Shown: positions 11,244 through 21,508 of the stretch, piece by piece
Layout: every line of letters begins with the position of its first letter
Position numbering within the stretch: position 1 is the stretch's first letter
NCBI GenBank assembly: GCA_023935145.1
Contig: CM043705.1
Location: 19,410,001 to 19,474,000, forward strand
Reading direction: 5' to 3'
Source of the DNA: Bretschneidera sinensis
Taxonomy: Eukaryota > Streptophyta > Magnoliopsida > Brassicales > Akaniaceae
Length of the DNA stretch: 64,000 nucleotides
Translations under genes and position numbers: made by a program
Notes under the pieces: model-generated
What the model was told of the DNA's origin: nothing
Database searches by the model: none
What the model saw: the letters and a program-made list of their open reading frames with translations, nothing else

Positions 11244-13158
11244 ATGTCTTTTGATAGTGATAGAAGTAGTGGTAGCACTAGTAGACTTATAGAGGTCGAG
11301 GTGAATAGCACATTGGTTGGATCTCGCACGCTGGTGCCTTACGAGGGAGAGGATGTCACTTCATCTTCGGAAGGTAACCATGCCTTCACGGAAATCCGAG
11401 AAGAAATGGAGGAAGAGACTAAGGAGAACTTAATTTTTTATGCTAATTGGGAACCAAATGAATTAGAAGAGGAGGATCTCCCTGTACTTAGGCCCCAATA
11501 TAGGATTCCTAAGGAGTGCAGACTTAGGAATGCTAGAATATGGGAGCAAGCTTGTGATGACCTCCGTGGAGAAGATCCCTTCGAGCTTCATGTATACACC
11601 CACAGCTTAAAAGCAGGCCTCAGGTTCCCCTACAACACTTCTTCTAGTTTATTTTAAATCATTACGAAATAGCCCTATGCTAGTTGGTACCGAATTCAGT
11701 GAGGTTATTAATGGCCTTCATCTACGTCTGCACAAAGGTGAAAATGATGATGAACATTAATGTCTTTAAAGCCTTTTTTTCCAAGTTAGCAAGTATTTTA
11801 AGTATGGATGGTTGGTGATTAGTTCGAGGGCAAAGAAGGAGTTGTTGGAAAAGAAGCCCTCTTCCATCAAATTATGGAAGAAAAAAGGTTTTCTTCATTT
11901 AGAGTGATAGGAGCTTCAACGTTCCATTGAGGTAGGATTCGGAATTTTTAAGGCCCAATAAGAAGCCAAACCTCTTCAGATATGAGACTGATATAGTAGT
12001 GGATATGGTAGCTAGAGCCATAGACGTTGCCATTTTGTATAGTGACTTTAAGTTAGCTAAGCTTGGACTTTGTCCAAAGGGTCCAGGGGAGGACATAGGT
12101 AGAATTTTTTTTCTTATCTTTATATCTTTTTATTGCTTGGACTCATACTTTTCTTCAAATTATTGCAGAAATGGATGCACTAAAGATTGCTCGAAGGGAG
12201 GCAAAGAAAAAGAGACTTATTGAGACCTAGGCTGAGGGTTAGACATCCGAGAAAAGAGAAGCTATTGAAGACCAACCTTAAGATCCCTCTCTCACACCCA
12301 TCGAAGTTAGGGATTCAACTTCTTCTCCTCATCTTGCTTCTAGGCACATGGTGGTTGGGCTTGCATATACTTCTCCTTTCGTGCCTCAAGTTGTCCTGAG
12401 GCCAAGTTAGTTTGTGAAGACTATCGACTCAGTCTTCGAAAGTGCTAATGTTGCTCGGGATCACCTGATCCAGGGCATTCCCCCTAAAGATCTAGTTCAA
12501 CTAAGTCAAAAGCCTATAAAGGCTCTTATTGCGATGGTTGAGGACCTGGCCTCTAAGGTAACTTATAAACTCTCTCTTTTACTTCAGTTTTTTCAAATCC
12601 AAGGAATACTAACTTGTGTATTTTCAGTCAAGTATAGCTTTGGGCATAATGTCTCATCATTGCCTTGCCCTCAACAAATAGTTAGGGGATATGTGCAACA
12701 TCAACAAGCAGTTGTGGGATCTTCTTGAGAAGAACATCACCGAGACCGAAGGCCTGCAAGCTAGCTTGGCTGAAAAGAGGAAAGAAAAATCCCTCACGAT
12801 GGCCAAGGCAGAGGGTGTTATGGCTGAGAGAGACGCATCCAAGGCTGAGATAGCGAGGCTTGCCAAGGATACAGAGGTTACTATGAAGGAGACTGTTGAG
12901 CTAGCTATGACAGCCTTCATGGAATTAGAGGATTTTAAATAGGCTATGAAAAAGTCCTCCGAGGAGTTTTATTTGAATGGCGATAAGGCCATGAAGAAGG
13001 CTGAAAAGGTCTTCCTTGGGCAAGACTTCTTAGTGCTCGAGCTTAGATCATCTGACGATGTAGCTACAGTCACTGAGGTTGCTGGCCCGATCGAGGATGC
13101 TGAGGAATTCTAGACCCAAGCTATTGAGGAATAAGAGGAGAATGTGGCTGTGGAATAG
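11244..13158 (+). pseudogene. antisense accessory gene of the Tat element (gypsy-type accessory protein, decayed)
   Basis: The frame opens MSFDSDRSSGSTSRLIEVEV and runs to a stop at 11655-11657. Its acidic centre is followed by RNARIWEQACDDL and ELHVYTHSLKAGLRFP, which resembles the plant family annotated as putative gypsy-type transposon protein (Transposase_28). Two good introns, each exactly 70 bp, follow: 12099-12168 and 12558-12627. Exons after them give FESANVARDHLIQGIPPKDL and a coiled coil rich in EKR, AKAEGVMAERDASKAEIARL and MKKAEKVFLGQD, ending at TAG 13156-13158. Stops at several points make it a pseudogene here. The gene converges with pol, whose end lies near 13640. The family name is from memory and needs a profile search. 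Confidence 0.55.
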
Positions 13159-13639
13159 GGCCTTTGTTTTATTCATTTATTTTTATTCTAGGTTGTTAGG
13201 ATTTTTTATTGAAAATTGAAAAAAAAAAATCAATACTGATTAGTTACATATCAAATTTGAGATTCAAATCTAAGAAAAGTTCATAACTTTACATCATTTT
13301 TTGCTCATTCATGTGTGATGACTTAGCTTTTCAATTTGTTTTTCAGAAACCCAATAGGAGTCCGGGGAAGAAGAGCTTTGGGCCTTTTCCTTGGTCTTTA
13401 TTCAAGTATAAGGAGCTCAGGGTCCTTTCCTTATTTTGTAATTATGGAGAGATTCAATGAGTAAGAGCTTAGAGCCATCTCCCCAATCTTTATATGAATG
13501 GAGAAAGTTCTTATTAAAATAAATGTTGATGAAAAAATGAAGCTAATATTTTATTGAGAATATCCAAAGATTACATAAGCAAATTGGAGAAATGGGAGAA
13601 ACTCTACTGGTAAACAACTAGAGAAATAAGAGAAACTCT
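13159..13639. other. spacer between antisense gene and pol 3' end
   Basis: There is no coding signal. The spacer contains A/T runs and a GAGC-rich piece (13370-13500) with two loose copies of AAGAGCTT.GGGCC.T. This is the convergent intergenic zone of the element, where both transcripts would terminate. Confidence 0.4.
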
Positions 13640-14561
13640 ACTAATAAAATTTGTAGAGATTTTCGGCGTTCCAAGTTCAAGATATTGGTTTGCCATCTAG
13701 ATCTTCAAGTTTGAATTCGCTAGCTCGATAGAATTTTTTGATACAGTAGGGTCCTTCCCTGTTTGGGATGAGCTTTTCTGTCTCTCGAGGGTGAGATACT
13801 TTGTTCTTTCGGAGCAATAAATCATGCAACCTGAAGGTTCTCCCCTAGATTCGAGAGTTATAATACCTTGACACTCTATAGTGGTAGGCAACAAGTTTGA
13901 TATGGGCCTTATCCCTTGCCTCATCAATCAGATCGACATTCATCCTAAGGTCAAAGCTCTGTACTCGTAACGATGGGATAACAGCCTTAGAGCTGTACGC
14001 CAAGAAAAAAGTAGTCTCCCCAATAGGAGTCCGTGTAGTCATCTGGTTGGCCCAAAGGACATTTGGAAGGTGTTTCACCCATTATCTATCAACATCTTCA
14101 AGTCTCTTCTTGATACCTTGTAGGAGAGTTCTGTTAGTCATTTCGGAATTCTCGTTAGCCTAGGGGTAGCTTATTGAGGAGAATTGGTGCTCGATCTCGA
14201 GGTCTTAGCACAAAGATATAAACCGAGAGCTATCAAACTGCTTACCGTTTTAGGTGATGAGTATCCTTGGTATACCAAATCGATATACAATCGACTTCCA
14301 CACAAACTCTCGAGTTTGGTAATCGGTGATGCTAGCAAAAGGCTCGGCTTTTGTCCACTTGGTGAAGTAGTCAATAACTACTATCAAATGTTTTTTTCTA
14401 TCCTGGAGTTTCTGGGAAAGAACCGAGGCTGTCAATTCCCACAAAGCGAATGAAAGTGGACTGGTGATTGACGTCAATAGATCGATAGGTCGCTTAGACA
14501 TAGAGGCATATTGTTGACATGTCTTGCACTCTTTGACCATTTCTATGGCATCAAGGAGCAT
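13640..14561 (-). pseudogene. int: Tat integrase relic
   Basis: The frame at 14250-14561 contains CKTCQQYA (second half of the HHCC zinc finger) and LIVVIDYFTKWTKAEP, with the first catalytic aspartate in VIDYF, ending at YRFGIPRILIT. After breaks, 13845-14078 gives LPNVLWANQMTTRTPIGETTF, the conserved block near the last catalytic glutamate. The C-terminal end near 13640-13690 reads EFKLEDLDGKP. Integrase would insert the cDNA into chromosomes. Shifts and stops between the blocks abolish function. Confidence 0.8.
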
Positions 14562-14796
14562 TTTCAGTTAATAATAGCTGTGTCGGAGTATCTTGTAGGC
14601 CAAGGCTTAGCCTCCCAAGTGATTATCACAAAAGGCATTTTTGTAGAATTATCCTTCGATAAGGAGTTGTGAAGCCCTTTTTGTACAATTATCCTTCGAT
14701 GATAGTGTATCGCGAAGCATAGAAAATGATCTTTTTGGATTCATTCTTCAGACCAAAGAGTGTTCCATCTCTTAAGTATTGGAGGATTGGGTCCAT

Positions 14797-15267
14797 CTAG
14801 GCTTGTTCTTTAGTTATGGGCATGATCGGTATTTCATTAATGCTGGGCACATCAAAGGTCTCGAGGCAGACTGCTCGACTGAGGTTAAATTTCTTAGAAG
14901 AGGCGAGCCGTGCTAAGGCATCTACCTTTGAATTCTGTTCTCGAGGTACTTGTATTATTTGGAACGTCTTGAAGGTTGTGGTGAGCTCACAAGCTTTTTC
15001 GAGATACCTAATGATTTTCATACTTCTAGCTTCATACTCATTGGCCATTTGACTGACCACGAGTTGTGAGTCATTGTATGCTTCCAAGGCTTCGACAGCC
15101 AATATCTTTGCCATTTTCATCCCTACGAGCAATGCTTTATACTCGGTCTTGTTGTTTAAGACCTTGAATCTGAAACTCAGAGCATACTCTATTGTAAAAC
15201 CTTCAAGACTACTGAGGATAAGTCTGGCTCTGTTGTCGGTGTTGTTGGAGGATCTATCAATATGCAA
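14797..15267 (-). pseudogene. Tat archaeal-type RNase H (aRNH)
   Basis: This 156-residue open frame begins MHIDRSSNN and contains NKTEYKALLVGM, YNDSQLVVSQM and SKVDALARLAS. The acidic residues of the RNase H site (D in HIDRSS, E in TEYKAL, D in NDSQ, D in VDALA) are all present. This second RNase H, placed after RT and before integrase, is the hallmark of Tat/Ogre elements. It degrades the RNA strand of RNA-DNA hybrids. The surrounding pol is broken, so it is unlikely to be expressed in context. Confidence 0.85.
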
Positions 15268-15399
15268 CGTCCAACTCGGTGTCTATCCACCTTCCTCAGA
15301 ATCTTGCTTTTCTACGAGCATTTCGGGGAATGTGGTTTCCACTATGAAATCCGTTAAGGCCTGGGCTTTAATAGCCAATCGAGGTTTTTACCATATGTA

Positions 15400-16800
15400 T
15401 AACTCTCCAAGCTCTATAGATCACTTTACCAATCTTTCGGAGATGTCTAGCTTGTGAAGTACTAGCCTCAGAGGCCGATTGATCAGCAAAATGACAGTAT
15501 AGGCCTAGAAATACAGTCGGAGTTTCTGAGCTATAACCAGGAGGATGTATGCCATTTTTTCAATGGAGAGATACCTTACTAGGCATTATGCAGAACCCGA
15601 TTGACATAGTATATGTGTTTCTGGATCCCATCTTCTTCTCGGATCAGAACTGAAGCCACTATGTCTTGTCCCACTAATATGTAAAGAAAGAGCTCTTTCT
15701 CAGTGATTGGCTTAGTTAGGAGCAGTGGCAAGCTCAAGTATTCCTTCAGTTATTCGAAGGCTTTTTGGCAGTCCTCGATACAAGTGAAATCTATAGCTTT
15801 CTTGATAGCCTTGAAGAAAGGTAAGCACATCTCAATTGATTTGGACATCAATTGGATTAGTGTGGTTATACGCCCAATTAACTTTTGTACCTCTTTGATA
15901 TTTCGGGGAGGAGTCATATCTAAAAATACATTTATCAACTTGGGGTTAGTCGCTATCCCTCGCTGTGTGACCATGAAGCCTAGGAATTTTTTGGAGGTTA
16001 CTCCAAAAGCACAGTTTCCCAAGTTCAGCCTCATTTGGTGATGTCATAGTATTCCAAATTCATCATTCAAGTCAGACTCTTGGTCCTCAGCCTTAACACT
16101 CTTGGCAAGCATATCTTTCACGTACACTTCCATGTTCTTCCCGATCTGTTCTTTTAAAATTTGTTTGACTAACCTCTGATAGGTTGCCTTTGCATTTTTT
16201 AGCCCGAAGGGCATTCCCTTGTAACAATATAAGCCTCGATCAGTGACAAATACGGTCTTGGGCTGATCTGACTCACACATGAGGATCTGGTTATAACTTG
16301 AATATGCATCCATGAAGCTGAGTAGCTCATAGCCAGGGTTGGAATCGACTGGTTAGTCTATCCGAGGTAGAGTGAAGCTGCCTTTTGGACAGGTTTTATT
16401 CAGGTCGCTGAAGTTAATATAGATTCTCTATTTTCTATTGGCTTTCTTCACCATCACTACATTGGCGACCTACTCAGGGTAGTTGGCTTCTCGGATAAAG
16501 TCAGCTGCAAGAAGTTTGTCTACTTCTTCTTCTATGGTGTCTTGCTGCTTTGGAGCAAACAACCTCTACTTTTGAATAACGGGTGTGTGGTCCAAGTTCA
16601 TGTTCAGTCTGTGGATGATGACCTGGGAATCAATCTCAGGCATGTCGGAGGCCGACAATGCAAACAGGTTATGATTTCTTTGGAGGAAAGAGATTAATGA
16701 TTCCTTGAGGTTCTTGAAGAGGCTGGACCTGATATGTACTATCATCGAGTCTCCCTTGTCCAGGGGAACAAACATTAATTCTTCCATAGGTTGGCCCCAT
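15400..16800 (-). pseudogene. pol: Tat reverse transcriptase relic, catalytic motif lost
   Basis: Minus-strand frames give MNLDHTPVIQK (about 16566-16600), then MDAYSSYNQILM with YKGMPFGLKNAKATYQRLV, then MEVYVKDMLAKS (16044-16313), then VTSKKFLGFMVTQRGIATNP with KEVQKLIGRITTL (15750-16034). The active-site box that should read Y(V/I)DD reads YVKD, so a catalytic aspartate is replaced by lysine. In-frame stops separate the blocks. The RT-associated RNase H that should follow (about 15400-15740) is visible only in pieces. Confidence 0.82.
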
Positions 16801-17090
16801 AGAGTCTTGAGCTTATATCATAAGTCTTCGATCTTCAAAGGTAGGGCTTCGACTTTTTTCTGCCCCTTGATGAAGTTCAAGTAACTAGATCAAGAAGCTT
16901 GCTAGTTCCCTTGGGCTTCCCTCATGCCTTGCTCCATAGGGAATTTCTTCTTCAAATAATAAATGGAGACTATTAACTTCATCTCATTAAGTGTCGGTCT
17001 TCTAAGGATCACGTTGAACGAAGATGGATGCTTCACCACTAGGAATATGGCCATTACAGTAATAAGTTGCGAAGTTGTTCCTGCGATGAC
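16800..17090 (-). pseudogene. Tat protease, C-terminal half (split by a solo LTR)
   Basis: The minus strand reads VIAGTTSQLITVMAIFLVV then NVILRRPTLNEMKLIVS, corresponding to the family block FLVVD...YNAIIGRPTLN. The coding sequence is broken at 17091 by the inserted LTR and resumes at 18759 with its N-terminal half. Confidence 0.7.
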
Positions 17091-18753
17091 TGATGAGTAC
17101 TTGAAAATACACTAATACTTAGTGATTTATCGGTATTATTTGTGGGAAATTAGGTTTAAATCTTGCATTTTTACTTAATTGTCTTTAAAATATGTTTTTC
17201 GGAATCACGAGTATTTTTTATGTATTTTCAGGTCACATGTGCTTAAAAATAATATTTGGATGAAAAAATAATATTGGCAAGAAGATCTGGAACATCTGGG
17301 ATCAAATGGTTCGAAAATCGAAGTTAGAATGAGAGAGATGACGTGGTTTTATCAAAGGAAAATAGTTGAATTCGAAGAAGGCTGCACTTTTTCCTATTTT
17401 GTGTTATATTTCTTTTTAGTTACTTTCCTATTTCATGTTTTCCTAGTAGTAGAAGTATTTCCCATTTCAACATCTTTCCTTTTCCTAGGCTTCACTTTTT
17501 CTTATTTTGTGTTATATTTCCTTTTAGTTACTTTTATATTTCATGTTTTCCTAGCAGTAGAACTATTTCCCATTTCAGTGTCTTTCCTTTTCCTAGAAGG
17601 AGTAGTATTATTGTACTTTCCTTTTTTTTTCTAGGAGTTTGCCTATATAAGGCCGGCTGCTATTGCCTTGTAAAAACAAGAGATTTTTCCTAGACAAAAA
17701 AAAAAAAAAAAAAAAGAGGAAATTGGAAAGAACGTAGCTGCTATTGGTGATCAAGAAGATTCATCTGCATAGAAGACTCTGCAAGATTACTGTTGTCTGC
17801 TTTCATTCTTCATCCTTCCCTTCTTTCATGCCTTTGAATATTTATTTTGTTTTTAATTTTAGGATTATGTCGAGCTAATTTTATTTTTGGTTAAGGGTGA
17901 TTTCAAAGCCCTAGACAAGATTTTGTGATTGAATATTCAGAGATTATTATCTATATTTCTAATAAAATTGTTTATGTTCTTCCATAAGAATTGTTTATGA
18001 TTATTATTTTATTTTATTCTGAAATGTTCTTCCATAATGAAATAGGGTAATTATCTATTGCTAGGTTAGGAATCTTGATCCGTAATTGTTTTGAATTTCT
18101 AATCAATGATAGCAATTAGTAATCACTGATGATGGGATATTTTTGTGTGATTATTATATGGAACATAACTCAAGATAAACAAACCGAGCTTATTCGTTTA
18201 TTTCTTGGACCAACATATCTTTCTTAACCAAATGCTTCTATTAAATTAAATTTAGAGAGCTTATTCTAGGTTAGTTAATAGATAAAGATTAAGTAAAGAG
18301 TTTGTTTTACATAACGACAAACTAAGGAAATATTAGGGTAATAGAGCTTATTATTATCTATGGTTGGTAATTTTTTTAGGAATTTGGGAATAACTCTGAT
18401 ATTGATTCATCATTTCATGTCTAGTGGTGGAGAATGATACTTTGACCAGTTTTCTCATTATTGTTACAAAATTTATTCAATTTTGAATCATATTTTAGTT
18501 GTCTTTCATTATTCGTAATTTTTAGTTAATAATTTAAAAACCCCCCAATTAGTTTATGAGGTTGTTTTGAATTTAATTTAGTTTAGAAATTATTTAGTTT
18601 AATTATTTATATATTTTTTTCTTTTAACAATTAAGTGTTTAATTGAATTAATTTACAATCCTCTATGGGAAATGACCTTTGCTTTCCACTATATTTCATA
18701 CAATAATTTTTAGAGCAAGGAATTAATTTACACGTTTGTTTTTTGGCGTGCCA
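17091..18753. mobile_element. solo LTR inserted in the Tat protease
   Basis: The 1663-bp insert begins TGATGAGTAC and ends GGCGTGCCA, with ATGAC at 17086-17090 and GTGAC at 18754-18758 as a target duplication with one mismatch. Removing it restores the protease reading (LLVTG joined to AGTTSQL), which confirms both edges. An internal tandem duplication of about 110 bp (17382-17600) carries TATTTTGTGTTATATTTC and TTTCCTTTTCCTAG. No primer site, gag or pol is present, so this is a recombined solo LTR, probably of a gypsy element. Confidence 0.8.
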
Positions 18754-18960
18754 GTGACCAAAAGGGTTGTACTACCCTCTGCAAACACAAGCGTTCCTAA
18801 GAAGCCATATAGTGGAGAAGACACTAGTTTGAGTTGGTCATCCTTCAAATTTATTTTCTTAAAGGCTTCGTAATAGAGAATGTCTGTTGATCTTCTGTTT
18901 TCTACTAGGATTTGCTCGACATTGTAGTTGGCAATGAGGAGTGTGACAACCACTACATCA
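18754..18960 (-). pseudogene. Tat protease, N-terminal half, active site lost
   Basis: The frame gives VVVTLLIANYNVEQILVENR followed by RSTDILYYEAFKKINLK and SSPLYGFLGTLVFAEGSTTL. The family's catalytic block (VLVDNGSSADIL) is here ILVENRRSTDIL, so the aspartate of the aspartic protease is changed to glutamate and the glycine is lost. The protein would not cleave Gag-Pol. The apparent reading frame extending to 18723 is partly solo-LTR sequence. Confidence 0.75.
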
Positions 18961-19379
18961 TCATTGGGGGGGAAGGGGTTTGTAACCCATCCAAATCTTC
19001 GTTTGTAAAGGAGATTACCTTATTTGTTTTTACCCACTTGTGAGGTCCATTGACTAATGCCACTGACCGAGCATAGGCTCTCCTTGTGTGGAAGGACTGC
19101 CCCCTGCCGCTGTTCCTCCAAAGATCATTTTGATAGTTCTTGTAACTATAGTTGTGTGACCTCGATCACTTTAGGGGTGTCTATAATTTCGACCATGTCT
19201 CTTTGGACTTGGCCTAGGACTGCTCCTAGGGCTTTGGCAATTGCTTCGATTATGACTCAACTGTTCAGCGGTCTGCCTATACGGATATCAAGGGTTTCAT
19301 CGAGGGCAGTCTTTATCATCTCGGGATTGACAAGGCCCAGTGTATTCTTTTAGATACCTTCTGCAGATGAGGGATTCAA

Positions 19380-20220
19380 TATGGTTTTTGAGAGCGTGAC
19401 ACTCCTCGGTGTTATGCCCATGATCCTTGCGGAAACGACACTACCTGGTCCGATTCTTGTTTTCGTTGGGATAGAGTGGCTTTAGAGGCAAACAGAGAAT
19501 GTCCTGGTACTGGACATGCATAATTATGTTTGTCCTAGTGGCATTAAGTGGGGTAAAGCTTTCAAAGAAAGGGGTGGTCTTTGTCTTGCCCTTTTGCGGG
19601 GCTTTTTTGCCGAATTGTCATTCGGTTCATTGACGTCCTTTTTCCTTTTCTCAGTTCCTCATTCTCTTTCCTTTTGGAAAGCTTGATCTTCCTCAACAAT
19701 CATGTACTCTTCACCCAAAGCAAGTATGTTGTTCATATCTTTTGGCGGACGCCTAGTAAGCTTTGAGCTAAATGACCCAGACTTGCCCATTCTTAAATGC
19801 CAAGGTTTACACTATCAAATAAATGTCTAGAATCTCCCAAGCAGCGACATTAAACCATGAAATATACTCTCGAAGTTTCTCTCCCTTGCGCTGAATGATA
19901 CTAAAGAGACTTTTCAAAGTCTTTTAGGGTCCCTTGCTGTTGAGGAAGTGTGTTGCAAAGGCACGACTGAGCTCCTTGAAAGAGTTGATGCTTCCGGGCT
20001 TCAAGTGTGAGTACCAGGTGCTTGCAGCCTTCTCAAGTATCAAAGAAAAGGCTCGACATATGACAACATCAAGATGGAAGTGCAACATCATGGTGGTTTT
20101 GTAAAGTTGGAGATGGTCCATAGGATCCATGGAGCCATCGTAGGCTGTTATAATTGCCATTCCAAAATGCTAAGGAAGATGAGCTTTGAGGATCTCTTTC
20201 ATTAAAAACAGAGCTTGAGA
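19380..20220 (-). pseudogene. gag: Tat Gag relic with zinc-knuckle-like block
   Basis: The frame at 19924-20160 contains YDGSMDPMDHLQLYKTTM, then SLILEKAASTWYSHL and SFKELSRAFATHFL, the conserved retrotransposon Gag capsid block. After a stop the sequence continues as KGEKLREYISWFN. Near 19385-19450 the minus strand reads CRFRKDHGHNTEECHALK, the CCHC-like block of Tat Gag. Several in-frame stops are present. Confidence 0.78.
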
Positions 20221-20857
20221 GTTAAGTTCATCCAGGACGTTTGTGTTCCTTCCTTTAAACGCTTCTCCTATCCTCTTGTCCATTTCTTTCGATTTTCTGT
20301 CCAGGTCGATGTAGTTCTTGAAGATGGAGAAACCTCAATACTTAGTCCTAAGAAAGGGCTTGGTGGTGGAGAAACCTTGGAAGTTAGTCCCAAGATTAGG
20401 AGAAGATCCAGTGGTAGAGTGATTGTTAGCCAATTTGTTAATATCAGTTTGCCTCATTGGCTGAGGGCTTCGCTGAGGTGGAGGTGTAGGAGGATGAGCA
20501 TGCCCTTCAAGTCTGGCAGCTAGATTCGTGACAAGCTAGGTAAGTTCCAAGAATTGCTCTTGAGTTACTGGAGCAGTTGGGTTTTGTGTAAGAGGTGCCT
20601 CTAAGATCTCTTGGACATTAGGGTCTATCGGGTCGAGCTGAGGAGGTTATTCATGCCTGGTTCGTCCATCAGATAGTTTGCTATGGTTCTGATCAGAGGT
20701 AGCATGTTCTAAAATGACAGGGACTCATGAGCCAGGATGTTGGTTGCAAGTGGATGCTCATGTGGCTACCAAACTAGTATCGAGGGTTTTTTTTGGTAGG
20801 TTTCTTAGGCAGCATTGTAACAGATAAGTTCTATGCACTTCACAAATTTAAAAAGTT
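20221..20857. other. Tat 5' leader and start of gag region
   Basis: This lies between the primer site and the recognisable capsid domain. The minus strand has short open pieces but no motif I can name. The family normally has an N-terminal Gag extension here. Confidence 0.4.
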
Positions 20858-20876
20858 CCTACAGAAAACGCCAATC
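20858..20876 (-). other. Tat primer binding site (mutated)
   Basis: The minus strand reads TTGGCGTTTTCTGTAGGAA next to the LTR edge. The usual Tat form is TTGGCGCCGTCTGTGGGAA, so several transitions have accumulated. The near-intact form is seen in element D at 46057. It fixes the LTR boundary at 20877. Confidence 0.7.
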
Positions 20877-21408
20877 TATTAATACCAAAAATCGGCCAGG
20901 AAAGCGAATAGCCAGGAAGCGGTACCTACACACATGAAACAAGGAGAAATCCTAAAATTTCATCGGAGGACTAAAAGGGTATGCCTCCAGGGGGTCTCTT
21001 CAATGCCTAAGTTAGAATAGGGCTTTCTGAGAATGTGGAGAGCTATATAAAACTAAGAGTTGTGAATGAGAATTGAATGTACCTTTTGATGGTGAGAACC
21101 TTTTATATAGTGTTTTGGAGCAGAGTCCAATTAGAAGAGTGATTGATCACTAAGTATCATGATAAAATCGAGATTATCCATAAGTTGGATTGTTTAAATA
21201 TTAGTCTATGCATAAGTTAGATAGTAGTTTATTCAAAAGCTGGAATGTCATAAGAGTACTGGGACATTGGTGTGAAATTACCATTATACCTTTTGCCAAA
21301 TGTGACGATTAGATTGATTAATTCGTCTAGGATGTGAAATTACTTTTTTGCCTTTGGAGATTACCACGTGTCATAATGTCATTAGAGGGATAATTTTCCC
21401 CTACATCA
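20877..21408 (-). repeat. 5' LTR of the Tat element
   Basis: The LTR is 532 bp with a minus-strand TATA box CTATATAAAAGG at about 21099-21110. Differences from the 7633-8163 copy are many (substitutions throughout and small indels), showing an old insertion. Its outer edge abuts CAACT (21409-21413). Confidence 0.88.
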
Positions 21409-21508
21409 CAACTATAAGTGGGAGTTTCATACCTCGAAGAATCGCTAAGCAACGTAGGTGAATCTTTCTCCCATCGCTAGAATTTAAGTGCATTTTAGTC
21501 TTAACCAT

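Larger units (their letters stand above)
7633..21408 (-). mobile_element. Tat-lineage Ty3/gypsy LTR retrotransposon, full length but inactive
   Basis: The two LTRs are 7633-8163 and 20877-21408. Both flanks carry the 5-bp duplication CAACT (7628-7632 and 21409-21413), which proves a single insertion. On the minus strand the order is LTR, primer site, Gag, protease, RT, an archaeal-type RNase H, integrase, a long 3' spacer, and LTR. That domain order with the second RNase H marks the Tat/Ogre lineage. The 3' spacer holds a 48-bp tandem array and a decayed gene on the opposite strand. A 1663-bp solo LTR sits in the protease. Stops, frameshifts and lost catalytic residues show the copy is dead. 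Confidence 0.9.

Noticed and set aside
18723..18753. Protease C-terminus GTPKNKRVN
   Set aside because: These residues are read from the end of the inserted solo LTR; the true protease continues at 17090.
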